From positions 2,232,001-2,296,000 of the forward strand of contig CAVSET010000006.1 of NCBI GenBank assembly GCA_963727075.1: 64,000 bases of DNA, given 5' to 3'. Below the pieces are notes generated by a model, which made no database searches, had not been told where the DNA came from, and saw nothing but the letters and a program-made list of their open reading frames with translations. Each line of letters opens with the position of its first letter. Position 1 is the stretch's first letter. Positions 55,987 to 64,000 of this stretch are shown here, piece after piece. This DNA is from Bog-756 sp963727075. Lineage in GTDB: Bacteria > Actinomycetota > Acidimicrobiia > Acidimicrobiales > RAAP-2. The position numbers were made by a program, and so were the translations under genes.

Positions 55987-57262
55987 TCCATTGGAAAGAG
56001 CATCCGAATTGCCGACCGACGAGCTCGACATCAGCGCGATCGGCTTCGACGACATCGATCTGACCGACTCGAAGCCCTTCGTCGACCGCGTCCCTCACGA
56101 ATGGTTCGCCTTCCTGCGCAAGAACGCGCCGGTGTGGTGGCAGGACGAAACCGACGGGCCCGGGTTCTGGGCGGTGACCACCCACGCGGACTGCACCACC
56201 GTGAACCGGGACTACGAGCACTTCTCGTCGGCCCGCAAGGCCACCTACATCTGGGATCTGGCCGAGGACGACCTGGCCCAGCAACAGTTGTTGATGTTGA
56301 ACATGGATCCCCCGCTGCACACCCGGTACCGACGGCTGGTGAACAAGGGGTTCACGCCCCGGACGGTCAACCAATTGCACGACCGCATCCACGCGGCCAC
56401 AGACGGCATCATCGACGCGGTCATCGAATCGGGCCAGGCCGACTTCGTCACCGACATCGCGGCTGAGCTCCCCCTCATCGTGATCGCCGAGCTCCTCGGG
56501 GTACCCGACGAGGACCGGCACCGGATGTTCGACTGGTCCAACCGGATGATCGGCAGCGAGGACCCCGAATACCAGACGGTCGGCGAAGCAGCCCAACAGG
56601 CATCGATGGAGCTCTACGCCTACGCCTCCGAGCTGTTCTCGGTGAAGCGGGCCGATCCCCACGACGACCTGATGAGCGTCCTCACCGAGGTCGAGATCGA
56701 AGGCGAGAAGCTCTCCGAGCTCGAGCTCGAGCTCTTCTTCTTGTTGCTGACCGTGGCCGGCAACGAGACCACTCGCAATCTCATCTCCGGAGGCATGGCC
56801 GCCTTCTTCGAGAACCCCGACCAATGGGACAAGCTCCGCAACGACCGGTCGCTGCTTCCCTCGGCCGTCGAGGAGATGCTGCGCTACGTCACCCCGGTAA
56901 TGAACTTCCGCCGCCAGACCACCGGTGGGCTGGAGCTCGGGGGCCAGGTCATCGAGGCTGACAGCAAGGTCGTCTTCTTCCACGTTTCGGCCAACCGGGA
57001 CGAGGCCGTCTTCGATGACCCGCACATCTTCGACATCACCCGGGACCCCAACCCTCATCTGGCGTTCGGCGCCGGGGGACCCCACTTCTGCCTCGGGGCC
57101 AACCTGGCCCGCATGGAGATCCGGGTGATGTTCGAGCACCTGCTCGACCGGATGCCGGAGATGGAGCTGGCCGGCGACGTCCAGCGGCTGCAGTCACAGT
57201 TCATCAGCGGGGTGAAGCACATTCCCGTGCGGTTTCCCGCCGGTGCCCGCGTCGTGTCCTAG
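55979..57262 (+). CDS. Cytochrome P450 (steroid/fatty-acid type)
   Basis: A 427-residue soluble P450. The I-helix oxygen-binding motif is LLLTVAGNETTRNLISGG, the ExxR motif is in VEEMLRYVTPV, and the heme loop is FGAGGPHFCLG (residues 363-373, Cys371 as ligand). LNMDPPLHTRYRRLVNKGFT and HVSANRDEAVF are close to the CYP124/125/142 group, which hydroxylates sterol side chains or branched lipids at the terminal carbon. Redox partners are not in the window. The TetR gene follows after two bases; both probably share the promoter at 55933. Confidence 0.95.
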   Translation: MSDPLERASELPTDELDISAIGFDDIDLTDSKPFVDRVPHEWFAFLRKNAPVWWQDETDGPGFWAVTTHADCTTVNRDYEHFSSARKATYIWDLAEDDLAQQQLLMLNMDPPLHTRYRRLVNKGFTPRTVNQLHDRIHAATDGIIDAVIESGQADFVTDIAAELPLIVIAELLGVPDEDRHRMFDWSNRMIGSEDPEYQTVGEAAQQASMELYAYASELFSVKRADPHDDLMSVLTEVEIEGEKLSELELELFFLLLTVAGNETTRNLISGGMAAFFENPDQWDKLRNDRSLLPSAVEEMLRYVTPVMNFRRQTTGGLELGGQVIEADSKVVFFHVSANRDEAVFDDPHIFDITRDPNPHLAFGAGGPHFCLGANLARMEIRVMFEHLLDRMPEMELAGDVQRLQSQFISGVKHIPVRFPAGARVVS

Positions 57263-57264
57263 CC

Positions 57265-57882
57265 GTGCCGCGCAAGTCCCCCGACAGCATCAAAGAGGTC
57301 ATTCGCGACTTCCGGAGGGACCAGGTGGTCGACACGGCCCGCCGCCTGTTCGGTGAGCGCGGCACGATCGACATCTCGATGGACGAGATCGCCGCCGAAG
57401 CGGGCGTGGCCCGCTCCACGGTGTACGTGTACTTCGCCAACCGCGAGGAGCTGCTCCGGGCCTGCCTCACCGGCATGCACACCCAGCTCCTCGATGACAT
57501 TGCCCTGACCTGGGAGCAGGATGCGGAGCCGGCTCACCGGCTGGAGCGCCTGATCCAGGGCATGCTCGAGCGGATCGACGACAACCCGGCCTTCTTCCGG
57601 CTGGCCCTCGTCACCCAGGGAGCGGTGAGCGAGGGCGGCGAGGCACTGGGGACCGAGCTCTCCCTCATCGGGCTCAACATCGCCCGCCTGATTCGCGACC
57701 TGTATGTCGACGGGGTGGCCCTCGGTACCTTCCGCGACATCGACCCCGACCAGGCCATGAGCCTCATCGGCCAGCAGATCTACGGGGCCATGTCGGTCCG
57801 GGCCGGCGAGCCGTTGCCGGCGCCCGCCGCCGAGGTCGCCGCCGGCATCTGCACCTTCATCCTGCACGGTCTCGGTACCTGA
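57265..57882 (+). CDS. TetR family transcriptional regulator
   Basis: A 205-residue TetR protein starting at GTG 57265, two bases after the P450 stop. The helix-turn-helix is DISMDEIAAEAGVARSTVYV and YFANREELLRACLTG. The C-terminal ligand domain contains FRLALVTQGAVSEGGEALGT and ARLIRDLYVDGVALGTFRDI. Its position in the P450 transcript, and inverted repeats at that promoter, suggest autoregulated control of the P450 by a lipid or steroid ligand. Confidence 0.93.
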   Translation: MPRKSPDSIKEVIRDFRRDQVVDTARRLFGERGTIDISMDEIAAEAGVARSTVYVYFANREELLRACLTGMHTQLLDDIALTWEQDAEPAHRLERLIQGMLERIDDNPAFFRLALVTQGAVSEGGEALGTELSLIGLNIARLIRDLYVDGVALGTFRDIDPDQAMSLIGQQIYGAMSVRAGEPLPAPAAEVAAGICTFILHGLGT

Positions 57883-57943
57883 GCAGGCGGGTAGCGGCGG
57901 TCAAGGCTCGGGTGCGCCGGGGGGCGACAGGGGGCGCCGACGA

Positions 57944-58381
57944 TCAGCCGGCGGCCTCGGCCGCGCACGTGCGGCACAGGCCGCTCAGCGAGAAATGGTG
58001 CGGGTCGATGACGAAGCCCGTGTCGTCCAACAGCCGCCGACGCAGGGGATCGAACGTCGAGTCCGGGATCTCCACCACCCGGTCGCAGTTCTCGCACACC
58101 AGATGGTGGTGGATGTCGCCGGCGAAGTGCCAACGAGACGGCCCGTGGCCGAGATGGACGTGAAAGGCGATCTGCAGCCGCTCGAGCAGCTCGAGGGTCC
58201 GATAGATGGTGGCCAGGTTGATGTCGGGGTGGCGTACCCACACCACCTCGGCCAGCTGCTCCGCGGTCAGGTGGTCCCGACTGGCCTCGAGCGCCTCGAC
58301 CACGGCCCGCCGGTCGACGGTGACTCTGCTGCCCGAGGCCCGGATGGTAGCGATGGCCTGATCCGCACGAGCTGGTGCCAC
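57944..58381 (-). CDS. Fur family metalloregulator
   Basis: A 145-residue Fur-type repressor starting at GTG 58381. The winged helix includes RVTVDRRAVVEALEASRDHL, then AEQLAEVVWVRHPDINLATI and YRTLELLERL. The metal-sensing region is HFAGDIHHHLVCENCDRVVE with a CxxC, followed by a second Cys pair in LSGLCRTCAAEAAG, together forming the structural zinc site. Whether it senses Fe, Zn, Mn or peroxide cannot be told; the HHHLVC form occurs in Fur and Zur. The MoaD-like gene is upstream on the same strand. Confidence 0.92.
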   Translation of the reverse strand: MAPARADQAIATIRASGSRVTVDRRAVVEALEASRDHLTAEQLAEVVWVRHPDINLATIYRTLELLERLQIAFHVHLGHGPSRWHFAGDIHHHLVCENCDRVVEIPDSTFDPLRRRLLDDTGFVIDPHHFSLSGLCRTCAAEAAG

Positions 58382-58467
58382 CCGAGCATCGTAGTGGGGG
58401 ACCCGCCACGGGCCCCCGGTCGTGGCCGCGTCGCCCCCACCTTCGGGCGGGCACGCCCCCGGACCGA

Positions 58468-58743
58468 TCAGCCTCCGGCCACGGCGGGGACGATCGAGAG
58501 GGTCTGCCCGTCGGATACCGGCGTGGCCAGTCCCTCGAGGAAGCGCACATCCTCGTCGGCCAGGAAGACGTTGACGAAGCGCCGTAACTCCCCCGACTCG
58601 TCGAACAGCCGGTCGGCAAACCCCGCATGGGCCGTGTCGAGGGCCTTCAGTGCCTCGCCGACAGTGGCGCCGTCGACGGACACCGCGCCGGCTCCCCCGG
58701 TCAGGGTGCGCAGCTGGGTGGGGATCCGGACGGTGATGCTCAT
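58468..58743 (-). CDS. MoaD/ThiS/CysO-like sulfur-carrier protein
   Basis: A 91-residue ubiquitin-fold protein ending in the di-glycine tail (SIVPAVAGG) needed for thiocarboxylate formation. ITVRIPTQLRTLTGG is the first hairpin and RRFVNVFLADEDVRFLEG the conserved middle. Its start overlaps the threonine synthase stop by four bases. This thrC-linked form resembles the CysO-type carrier of actinomycetes, which supplies sulfur to cysteine synthesis from O-phosphoserine. A role in molybdopterin is less likely without mo genes nearby. Confidence 0.88.
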   Translation of the reverse strand: MSITVRIPTQLRTLTGGAGAVSVDGATVGEALKALDTAHAGFADRLFDESGELRRFVNVFLADEDVRFLEGLATPVSDGQTLSIVPAVAGG

Positions 58744-60008
58744 GGCGTGCTCCTCGACGGCCCCCCGGCAGGTGGGTGCTCACCGCCGATGGCGGCGGCA
58801 AAGGCCTCGAGGGTGGGCTCGATGGTAGCGGTCGGTCCGGCCTGCCCGGCCAGGGCCTCCACCGTCTTCAGCCCGTGACCGGTGACCATGGCGACCACCG
58901 ATTCGTCGGACCGCACCGTCCCTTCGGCGGCCAGCTTGGCCAGCGTGGCAATGGTGACCCCTCCGGCCGTCTCGGCGAAGATGCCCTCGGTCCGGGCCAG
59001 GAGGCGGATCCCTTCGATCACCTCATCGTCGGTGACCGATCCGCAAGACCCTCCCGACGTGCGGATGGCCTGGAGCGCATACCAGCCGTCGGCCGGGTTG
59101 CCGATGGCGAGCGACTTGGCGATTGTGTCCGGCTTCACCGGCCGGATGGCGTCGGTTCCCTCGCGGAAGGCGGTGGCCACCGGTGAACACCCGGCCGCCT
59201 GGGCGCCGGAGACGCGAACCTGCGGCTCCTCGTCCAGCAGCCCGACCTTCCACAACTCCTCGAATCCCTTGGCCACCTTGGTGAGCTGGCTCCCCGACCC
59301 GATGGGCACGATGACATGGTCGGGCGACCGCCATCCCAGTTGCTCGGCCGTCTCGAACGCCAAGGTCTTCGAACCCTCGGCGTAGTACGTGCGCACGTTG
59401 ACGTTGACGAACGCCCACCCCGGCTGTTCGCTGGTCAACTCGGCACACAGGCGGTTGACATCGTCATAGCTGCCTTCGACCGCGATGACACGGCCGCCGT
59501 AGACGACGGTCATGGCGATCTTGGCCGTCTCCAGGTCGTGGGGGATCAGCACGACCGACTCCATGCCGGCACGGGCCGCATGGGCGGCCACCGAGTTGGC
59601 CAGGTTGCCGGTGGAGGCGCAGGCGGCAACCTTGAAGCCGAGCTCGCGCGCCTTGGTCAGCGCCACCGACACCACCCGGTCCTTGAACGACCCGGTTGGA
59701 TTGGCGGTGTCGTCCTTGATCCACAGCTCGCCGAGACCGAGCTCGGCGGCCAGCCGATCGGCCCTCACCAGTGGCGTGAACCCGGCGCCGAGGTCAACCG
59801 GGTGGGCGTCGCTGACCGGAAGGAGGTCGGCATAGCGCCAGATGGAGCGCGGGCCCGACTCGACGCGTTGGCGGGTCATCGTCGTGGCTACCCGCTCGTA
59901 GTCGAAGCTCACCTCGAGGGGGCCGAAGCAGTAGTCACAGACGTGCAGCGCCTCGGTCGGATAGGCGCGACCGCACTCACGGCAGCGAAGCCCAGAAACG
60001 AAGTCCAC
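58740..60008 (-). CDS. thrC: Threonine synthase
   Basis: A 422-residue PLP enzyme that converts O-phosphohomoserine to threonine. The N-terminal zinc ribbon has Cys9, Cys12, Cys24 and Cys27 (CRECG, CDYC). The PLP Lys109 is in TANPTGSFKDRVVSVALTKA. ACASTGNLANSVAAHAARAG binds the phosphate, and IVPIGSGSQLTKVAKG is the glycine-rich loop. GTG 60008 follows AGGAG. The downstream sulfur-carrier gene overlaps it. This zinc-ribbon class of ThrC is common in actinomycetes and archaea-like lineages. Confidence 0.95.
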   Translation of the reverse strand: MDFVSGLRCRECGRAYPTEALHVCDYCFGPLEVSFDYERVATTMTRQRVESGPRSIWRYADLLPVSDAHPVDLGAGFTPLVRADRLAAELGLGELWIKDDTANPTGSFKDRVVSVALTKARELGFKVAACASTGNLANSVAAHAARAGMESVVLIPHDLETAKIAMTVVYGGRVIAVEGSYDDVNRLCAELTSEQPGWAFVNVNVRTYYAEGSKTLAFETAEQLGWRSPDHVIVPIGSGSQLTKVAKGFEELWKVGLLDEEPQVRVSGAQAAGCSPVATAFREGTDAIRPVKPDTIAKSLAIGNPADGWYALQAIRTSGGSCGSVTDDEVIEGIRLLARTEGIFAETAGGVTIATLAKLAAEGTVRSDESVVAMVTGHGLKTVEALAGQAGPTATIEPTLEAFAAAIGGEHPPAGGPSRSTP

Positions 60009-60309
60009 GGTGTCTCCTCATCGCTCGGGCATTGGCACCTTGTGGAATCCGGATCTGCCGAAGCAGGTCCGGATCTCGCTCTGGTTGCCGCGGCGTCGCT
60101 GGGCCCGGTCCCTCAGCCGCTCTGGATGATGACCTCCATCATGGTCGATGCGGGCGTCCCAGTCAATGCAGGCGGCCGGCCCGGAGCCGGTGTCGCCCAC
60201 CACGATCGGCGGTGACACGTCGCCGAGCGGTCGAATCGCACCCCCGGCCGGCGGTGCGCCGGCCGCATCCGGCTTCCCGCACCCAGTCCGGGTGAGCGAT
60301 GATGACGGC
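60009..60309. other. Divergent intergenic region thrC / gpgS-like
   Basis: About 300 bases between two divergent genes. It should hold both promoters, but no convincing -35/-10 pair, operator or riboswitch is visible. GC-rich inverted repeats around 60240-60262 (GGCCGGCGGTGCGCCGGCC) could form a hairpin. Confidence 0.5.
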
Positions 60310-61126
60310 ATGTCGAGGGCGTTCACTCCGGGCCATGACGCGGGCAGGGCGCCGGGGACGCCAGCCGATTCCCTCGACCTCGCCGAACGGAAGGGGAACC
60401 GTCGGATCTCAGTTTGCATCCCGGCCCGCAACGAGGCGGCCACCATCGGTCCCATCGTTCACTCGGTCGTGTCGACCCTGGCCGGGACCTCCGATGGTCC
60501 ACCACTCGTCGACGAGGTCATCGTCATCGACGACGGGTCGGATGATCGGACGGCCGAGTTGGCGGCCCGATCAGGCGCCCGGGTCATCGCCACCGAAGGA
60601 TCGTGCGGGGGCAAGGGCCAGGCAATGCGAACGGCCGTCAAGTCCTCCGACGGGCGATCTCATCGTGTTCGTCGACGCCGACGTCACCAACTTCGGGCCC
60701 CACTTCGTGACCGGGTTGCTGGGACCGCTGCTGTCCGACGACTCGGTCACCCTGGTGAAGGGGTACTACCAGCGCCCGCTCCACGGCGCTCCCGGTGGCG
60801 GAGGGCGTGTCACCGAGCTGGTGGCCAGACCCATCATCGATCTGCTGTTCCCACACCTGGCATCGATCGAGCAACCGCTGGCTGGCGAGACGGCCGCGCC
60901 CCGGTGGGTGCTCGAGAAATGCGGGCTGGCCGACGGCTACGCCGTCGAGCTGGCCCTCCTGATCGATGCCGCCGCCCGTTTCGGTGTGGACACCATCGCG
61001 CAGGTCGACCTGGGAGTCCGGGTGCATCGGAACCGACCCCTCACCGAACTGCGGCCCCAGGCCACCGACATCCTCCGGGCCTCGCTGGCCCGGGCCTCGT
61101 TGGCCCCGGCGATCACGCCGGACTGA
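60310..61126 (+). CDS. gpgS: Glucosyl-3-phosphoglycerate synthase-like GT-A glycosyltransferase (one frame break)
   Basis: A GT81-like enzyme of about 271 residues. The first frame from ATG 60310 (or GTG 60292) gives RISVCIPARNEAATIGPIVH, VIVIDDGSDDRTAELAARSG and GGKGQAMRTAVKSS. An extra G near 60652 breaks it. The second frame continues GDLIVFVDADVTNFGPHFV (metal-binding DAD), LVKGYYQRPLHG, GGGRVTELVARPIIDLLFP, IEQPLAGE and IAQVDLGVRVHRNRP, all GpgS hallmarks. GpgS makes glucosyl-3-phosphoglycerate from an NDP-glucose, the first step of glucosylglycerate and methylglucose-lipopolysaccharide synthesis. A GT20 gene lies 2.7 kb further on. Confidence 0.88.
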
Positions 61127-61229
61127 CGCCACCCGGTCGCCACCGGTCGGCTCCCGTTGGCACCAGTTCGGCACGCCGGTCGAATCTCGGCCGCCCTCGG
61201 TCTCTGCCGGGGGCTCGGGATCGAAGTGG

Positions 61230-63105
61230 TCAGGCCGACGCGCACGCCGGCTCCGGGCAGACCGGCCCCGTGGCCGTCGCCGGAACCGCCGTCGAGACTG
61301 GTGCCGAGCCAGCTGCCAACGCCACCACCGGGACGGGAGGCCGGAGCCTGCGGACCACATCGCCCCCTGCCGGCTTGCTCCCGGGCGCCGCCTCTGAAGC
61401 CGGTGGTTCGGCCTGGGCCGCCCGAGCGCGACGGCGTCCGGGCACGAGGACGGCGGTGACCGCGCCGACCGCCACCACCGCCGCTCCGGCGAAGACGGCG
61501 GGGGTCAACCCACTCACGTAGTCCGAGGCCGAGCGGTAACCGCCGTTGGAGCTGAACACGGCGCCGAGCACGGCGATGCCCAAGACGCCTCCCAGCTCCC
61601 GGAAGGCGCTGTTGGCTCCCGAGGCCACGCCTTCGAGGGCGGTGGGCAACGATCCGAGCACCAAGGAGGCCAGCGGGACGAAGAACAGGGTCATCCCCAC
61701 CCCGCTGACCACGAAGGGAACCACCATGTCGGCGTAGGGGGTGGTCGGCGTGATCAGCAGGGCCAGCCAGGTGAGTCCGATCGGCCTGCAGGACGAGCCC
61801 GATCACCACCAGCGGCTTTCCTCCCCACCGCTCGGCCAGTTGGCCGACCAGCGGGGCCAACAGCATGGCCATCGCCGTCCAGGGCAGCACCCTGACGCCG
61901 GCCGCCAGCGGGCTGAGGCCCTGGACGGTCTGGAGGAACTGGGTGAGGAAGAAGATGGAACCGAACATCCCGAAGCTGAACAACAGGGCGGTGACGTTGA
62001 CCGCCGCGAAGCCACGGTGGCGGAACAGCCTGATGTCCAACATGGGGTGGGACGACCGAAGCTCCCAGGCGATGAAGGTGCTCAGCGCCGCCGACCCCGC
62101 CACGAACGACGCCAGCACGGAAGTGCTCGTCCACCCGTGGGCATTCCCCCGGACCAGGCCGAGCACCACACCGAACAGGCCGGCGCTCACCAGTCCGACC
62201 CCGACGAGGTCGAGCCGGGAGGGTGCCCCTCGGGACTCGGACAGCTTCCACCAGGCGAGAGGGATGAGCACCACCCCGATCGGCACATTGAGCCAGAAGA
62301 TGTACTGCCAGGACCAGCCGCTCGTGACCGCGCCACCGACCAGCGGTCCGATGGCGATGGCCAACCCGCCGATGGCGCCCCACAGGCCCAAAGCGGCGTT
62401 GCGGCGTTCCGGCGTGACCGCTGCGCTGAGCAGGGTCAGCGACAGCGGCATGATCATCGCGCCCCCGGCACCCTGGACGGCTCGCGCCGCCACCAGCACC
62501 GAGATGTTCGGAGCCAGTGCCGCGATCGCGGACGCCCCGGTGAAGACGGCGATTCCGAGGACGAAGATGCGCCGGCGGCCGAACCGTTCGCCGATCGCCG
62601 CCGCCGAGAGCAACAGCACGGCGAACGTCAACGTATAGGCATTGACCGTCCATTCCAGACCGGACAGACCGGCGTGCAGGTGCACCCGGATGACCGGGAG
62701 CGCCGTCGACACCACCAGATTGTCCAGCGAGGCCATGAACAGCGCCATGCCGGTGATGACGATGGCCCAGACCGCCCTCCTCCGGGCCGCCGGGGCCGTC
62801 CCCCGGCCGGCGTCATCCGGACCCGACCCGGCATCCGTCCTCCGGACGGGACGGTGGGAACGGGCGGGGGTGTGGGAAGCGACCCGGGAGCCGTTGGTCG
62901 CCGGCGCACCCGCGGTGCCCGTCGCACCGGCCGGACCTGTTGTGGTGGCCCGCTTCCGCCGGGTCGGGCTCAGCGTCAGCCGGGTGCGGGCGATGCCGCG
63001 CCGGCCGGCTGAGGCCCGCGGGACGGTGCGCCATCTCTTTGATTGTGATTGATCACTAGATACGTGGGACAAAAAAAGCGGGACGGTGAGGGACGGGTGG
63101 TTCAT
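61230..63105 (-). CDS. MFS drug exporter, DHA2 (EmrB/QacA) family (one frame break)
   Basis: A 14-helix-type proton-driven exporter of about 625 residues. The core begins WAIVITGMALFMASLDNLVV with motif D1. GERFGRRRIFVLGIAVFTG is motif A, and RAVQGAGGAMIMPLSLTLLS and PLVGGAVTSGWSWQYIFWLN are the C-motif region. An extra base near 61780-61790 breaks the frame inside helix 11 or 12. The other frame gives GLTWLALLITPTTPYADMVV and LGGVLGIAVLGAVFSSNGG. ATG 63105 overlaps the native tetR stop (ATGA), but then about 110 polar residues precede helix 1, so the true start may be later. Confidence 0.88.
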
Positions 63106-63729
63106 GCGGGTACCTCCGCGCTCGCGGCCTGGTCGAGCGCGTCGCTGCGCGTCGATGGCCTGGGTCATGGCCTTCACGGCCTGGGCTTTTTCCGGTCCGT
63201 GGCAGAGGCTCTGGGCCCAGCCTTCTGAAATCGACTGGAGATCGATGGCCGCCATCACGTTGATCAGCATCCCCATGGCGAAGAATTCACGGAGCTCCTC
63301 TCCGGAGAGGTGGGTCCGCTCGAAAAAGACCTGCTGGAGCACCTCGAACGTCCGACGGCAGCTGCGGGCGATATCGGGGTCGCCCGGTGCGGCGGCGAAG
63401 CCGTGCAGCTGCACCTGGAGCAGTTCGGGGTCCTGCATGAGCTCCACGTAGGCGATGCCCATGGCCGCCATTGCCTCCTGTCCGTCCAGACCCTCCCCGG
63501 CTTGGGACAGCTCCTGGATGATCCGGTCCCCGACCAGGTCATAGGTGGCTACGAACAGGTCCTTCTTGGTCCCGAACAAGCGGAACAGGTAGGGCTGGGA
63601 GATCCCGGCCCGGGCCGCGATGGCCTCGGTCGACGTCCCTGCGTAGCCCGACCGGGCGAACTCGGAGATGGCGGCAGCCAGCACGGCGGTGCGACGCTCG
63701 TCTGCGGTCTGCCGGGCGGGAACCATCAT
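63102..63729 (-). CDS. TetR family repressor of the MFS exporter (one frame break)
   Basis: A TetR protein of about 208 residues. It starts at ATG 63729 (or 63726), with RRTAVLAAAISEFARSGYAG, TSTEAIAARAGISQPYLFRL and FGTKKDLFVATYDLVG as helix-turn-helix. The ligand domain includes LHGFAAAPGDPDIARSC. Near 63136-63146 one extra base moves the frame; the native ending is ALDQAASAEVPA with TGA 63104-63102, overlapping the ATG at 63105. Without correction the frame runs on into the MFS gene and looks like a fusion. A palindromic operator lies just upstream, so autoregulation is likely. Confidence 0.85.
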
Positions 63730-63735
63730 GCGTCT

Positions 63736-63765
63736 ATTGTGAGTACTCACTCACTAACTTGTCAA
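63736..63765 (-). promoter_or_regulatory. tetR promoter with palindromic operator
   Basis: On the minus strand TTGACA (63765-63760) and CACAAT (63741-63736) are spaced 18 nt. GTGAGTACTCAC (63739-63750) is a perfect 12-bp palindrome in the spacer and -10, with a further GTGAG half-site beside it. The tetR start codon follows at 63729. This is a classic TetR autoregulatory layout. Confidence 0.75.
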
Positions 63766-63810
63766 GCCCCCTCTGCCTGTCATCGGCGCCACGGGGTAGC
63801 GTCCCTTGGC

Positions 63811-64000
63811 ATGGCTTCCCACCGCTTCGAGGAGAACGGCGAGGGTTCACTGGCCGACACGGTGATGGTCTCCAACCGGGGTCCGCTGGCGTTCCACTTC
63901 GAAGACGGCCTACCCGTGGCCGGCGAGGCGGCCGGTGGGTTGGCGGGGTCGCTGCGCCCGATGATGGCCGGCACCGGCGCCACCTGGGTGGCCTGCACCC
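63811..64000 (+). CDS. otsA: Trehalose-6-phosphate synthase (GT20), 5' part only
   Basis: The first 63 codons of a GT20 glycosyltransferase run off the window. The ATG at 63811 is followed by TVMVSNRGPLAFHFEDGLPV and AAGGLAGSLRPMMAGTGATW, matching the N-terminal VSNR and G-G-L loop that bind the UDP-sugar phosphate. OtsA makes trehalose-6-phosphate from an NDP-glucose and glucose-6-phosphate. The fragment cannot separate OtsA from glucosylglycerol-phosphate synthase. With the gpgS-like gene nearby it suggests a compatible-solute cluster. Confidence 0.75.
   Translation, partial: MASHRFEENGEGSLADTVMVSNRGPLAFHFEDGLPVAGEAAGGLAGSLRPMMAGTGATWVACT

Noticed and set aside
61741..63012. A 423-codon plus-strand open frame across the MFS exporter
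   Set aside because: Gln/Arg/Gly/Pro-rich shadow; the minus strand has clear MFS helices and motifs.
61230..63750. A genuine TetR-MFS fusion protein
   Set aside because: A one-base correction restores a natural tetR stop overlapping ATG 63105, and the frame crosses AT-rich, non-coding-looking DNA.

Overview
This 64 kb window is high-GC, gene-dense bacterial DNA. The gene content points to an actinomycete, probably of class Acidimicrobiia; that placement is inference, since the window holds no rRNA or other decisive marker. Supporting features are two proteins of the mycothiol-associated DinB/maleylpyruvate isomerase superfamily, an actinobacterial HemQ, an MptB-type polyprenol-phosphomannose mannosyltransferase, a GpgS-like enzyme, a DUF222-HNH protein, and many acyl-CoA and P450 genes. 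Most genes have a strong G/C third-position bias. The exception is about 15.6-17.6 kb, which is visibly poorer in GC.

Layout. 0-4.7 kb: the 5' part of rimO, tRNA-Ser(GCU), three small hypothetical genes (two with Cys pairs), a DinB-like protein, a Tam-like methyltransferase and a crotonase. 5-6.8 kb: groEL with a perfect CIRCE operator and a strong terminator. 6.9-14.4 kb: hemQ-larE-NIL, a Nudix hydrolase, two acetyltransferases, a DUF222-HNH protein, then larC-larB facing back. 14.4-21.5 kb: pheA, tRNA-Ser(UGA), a low-GC patch with a CDF metal exporter, a TetR gene divergent from a DrrAB-type ABC exporter, and a MaoC/MerR divergent pair. 21.6-29 kb: a 41-codon ORF, a one-piece ABC exporter, an EF-G paralogue, a TIGR03085 protein, a secreted lipase and an aldo/keto reductase. 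29-37 kb: a 1000-residue Baeyer-Villiger monooxygenase/acyl-CoA ligase fusion, a second aldo/keto reductase, a MarR regulator and the fused mutase IcmF. 37-46 kb: a BtuF-like protein, then five polytopic GT-C glycosyltransferases and a lipoprotein. 46-55 kb: glycerate kinase, SDR, acyl-CoA synthetase, a two-gene RecB-like nuclease operon, a patatin, a hexapeptide acyltransferase and a methyltransferase. 55-64 kb: an EthD protein, a P450 with its TetR gene, Fur, a MoaD-like carrier, threonine synthase, a GpgS-like glycosyltransferase, an MFS exporter with its TetR gene, and the start of a GT20 trehalose-phosphate synthase gene.

Functional themes. (1) Nickel-pincer nucleotide cofactor synthesis (LarB, LarC, LarE), with no LarA-type client in the window. 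(2) Acyl-CoA and oxidative lipid catabolism: the fusion enzyme, acyl-CoA synthetase, crotonase, MaoC, IcmF, P450 and lipase. (3) Lipoglycan-type polymannosylation at the membrane (GT87, MptB, PIG-V, GT-C, GT39/83). (4) Compatible-solute synthesis (GpgS-like, GT20). Four regulator genes have a clear candidate operator next to them or their target.

Quality caveat. About sixteen single-base reading-frame breaks fall inside otherwise intact conserved genes (hemQ, larE, pheA, two tetR genes, ABC, lipase, AKR, GT39, nuclease pair, gpgS, MFS and others). The even spread and the runs of identical bases at several sites suggest consensus errors rather than decay. I annotate these genes as full-length spans with the break noted.
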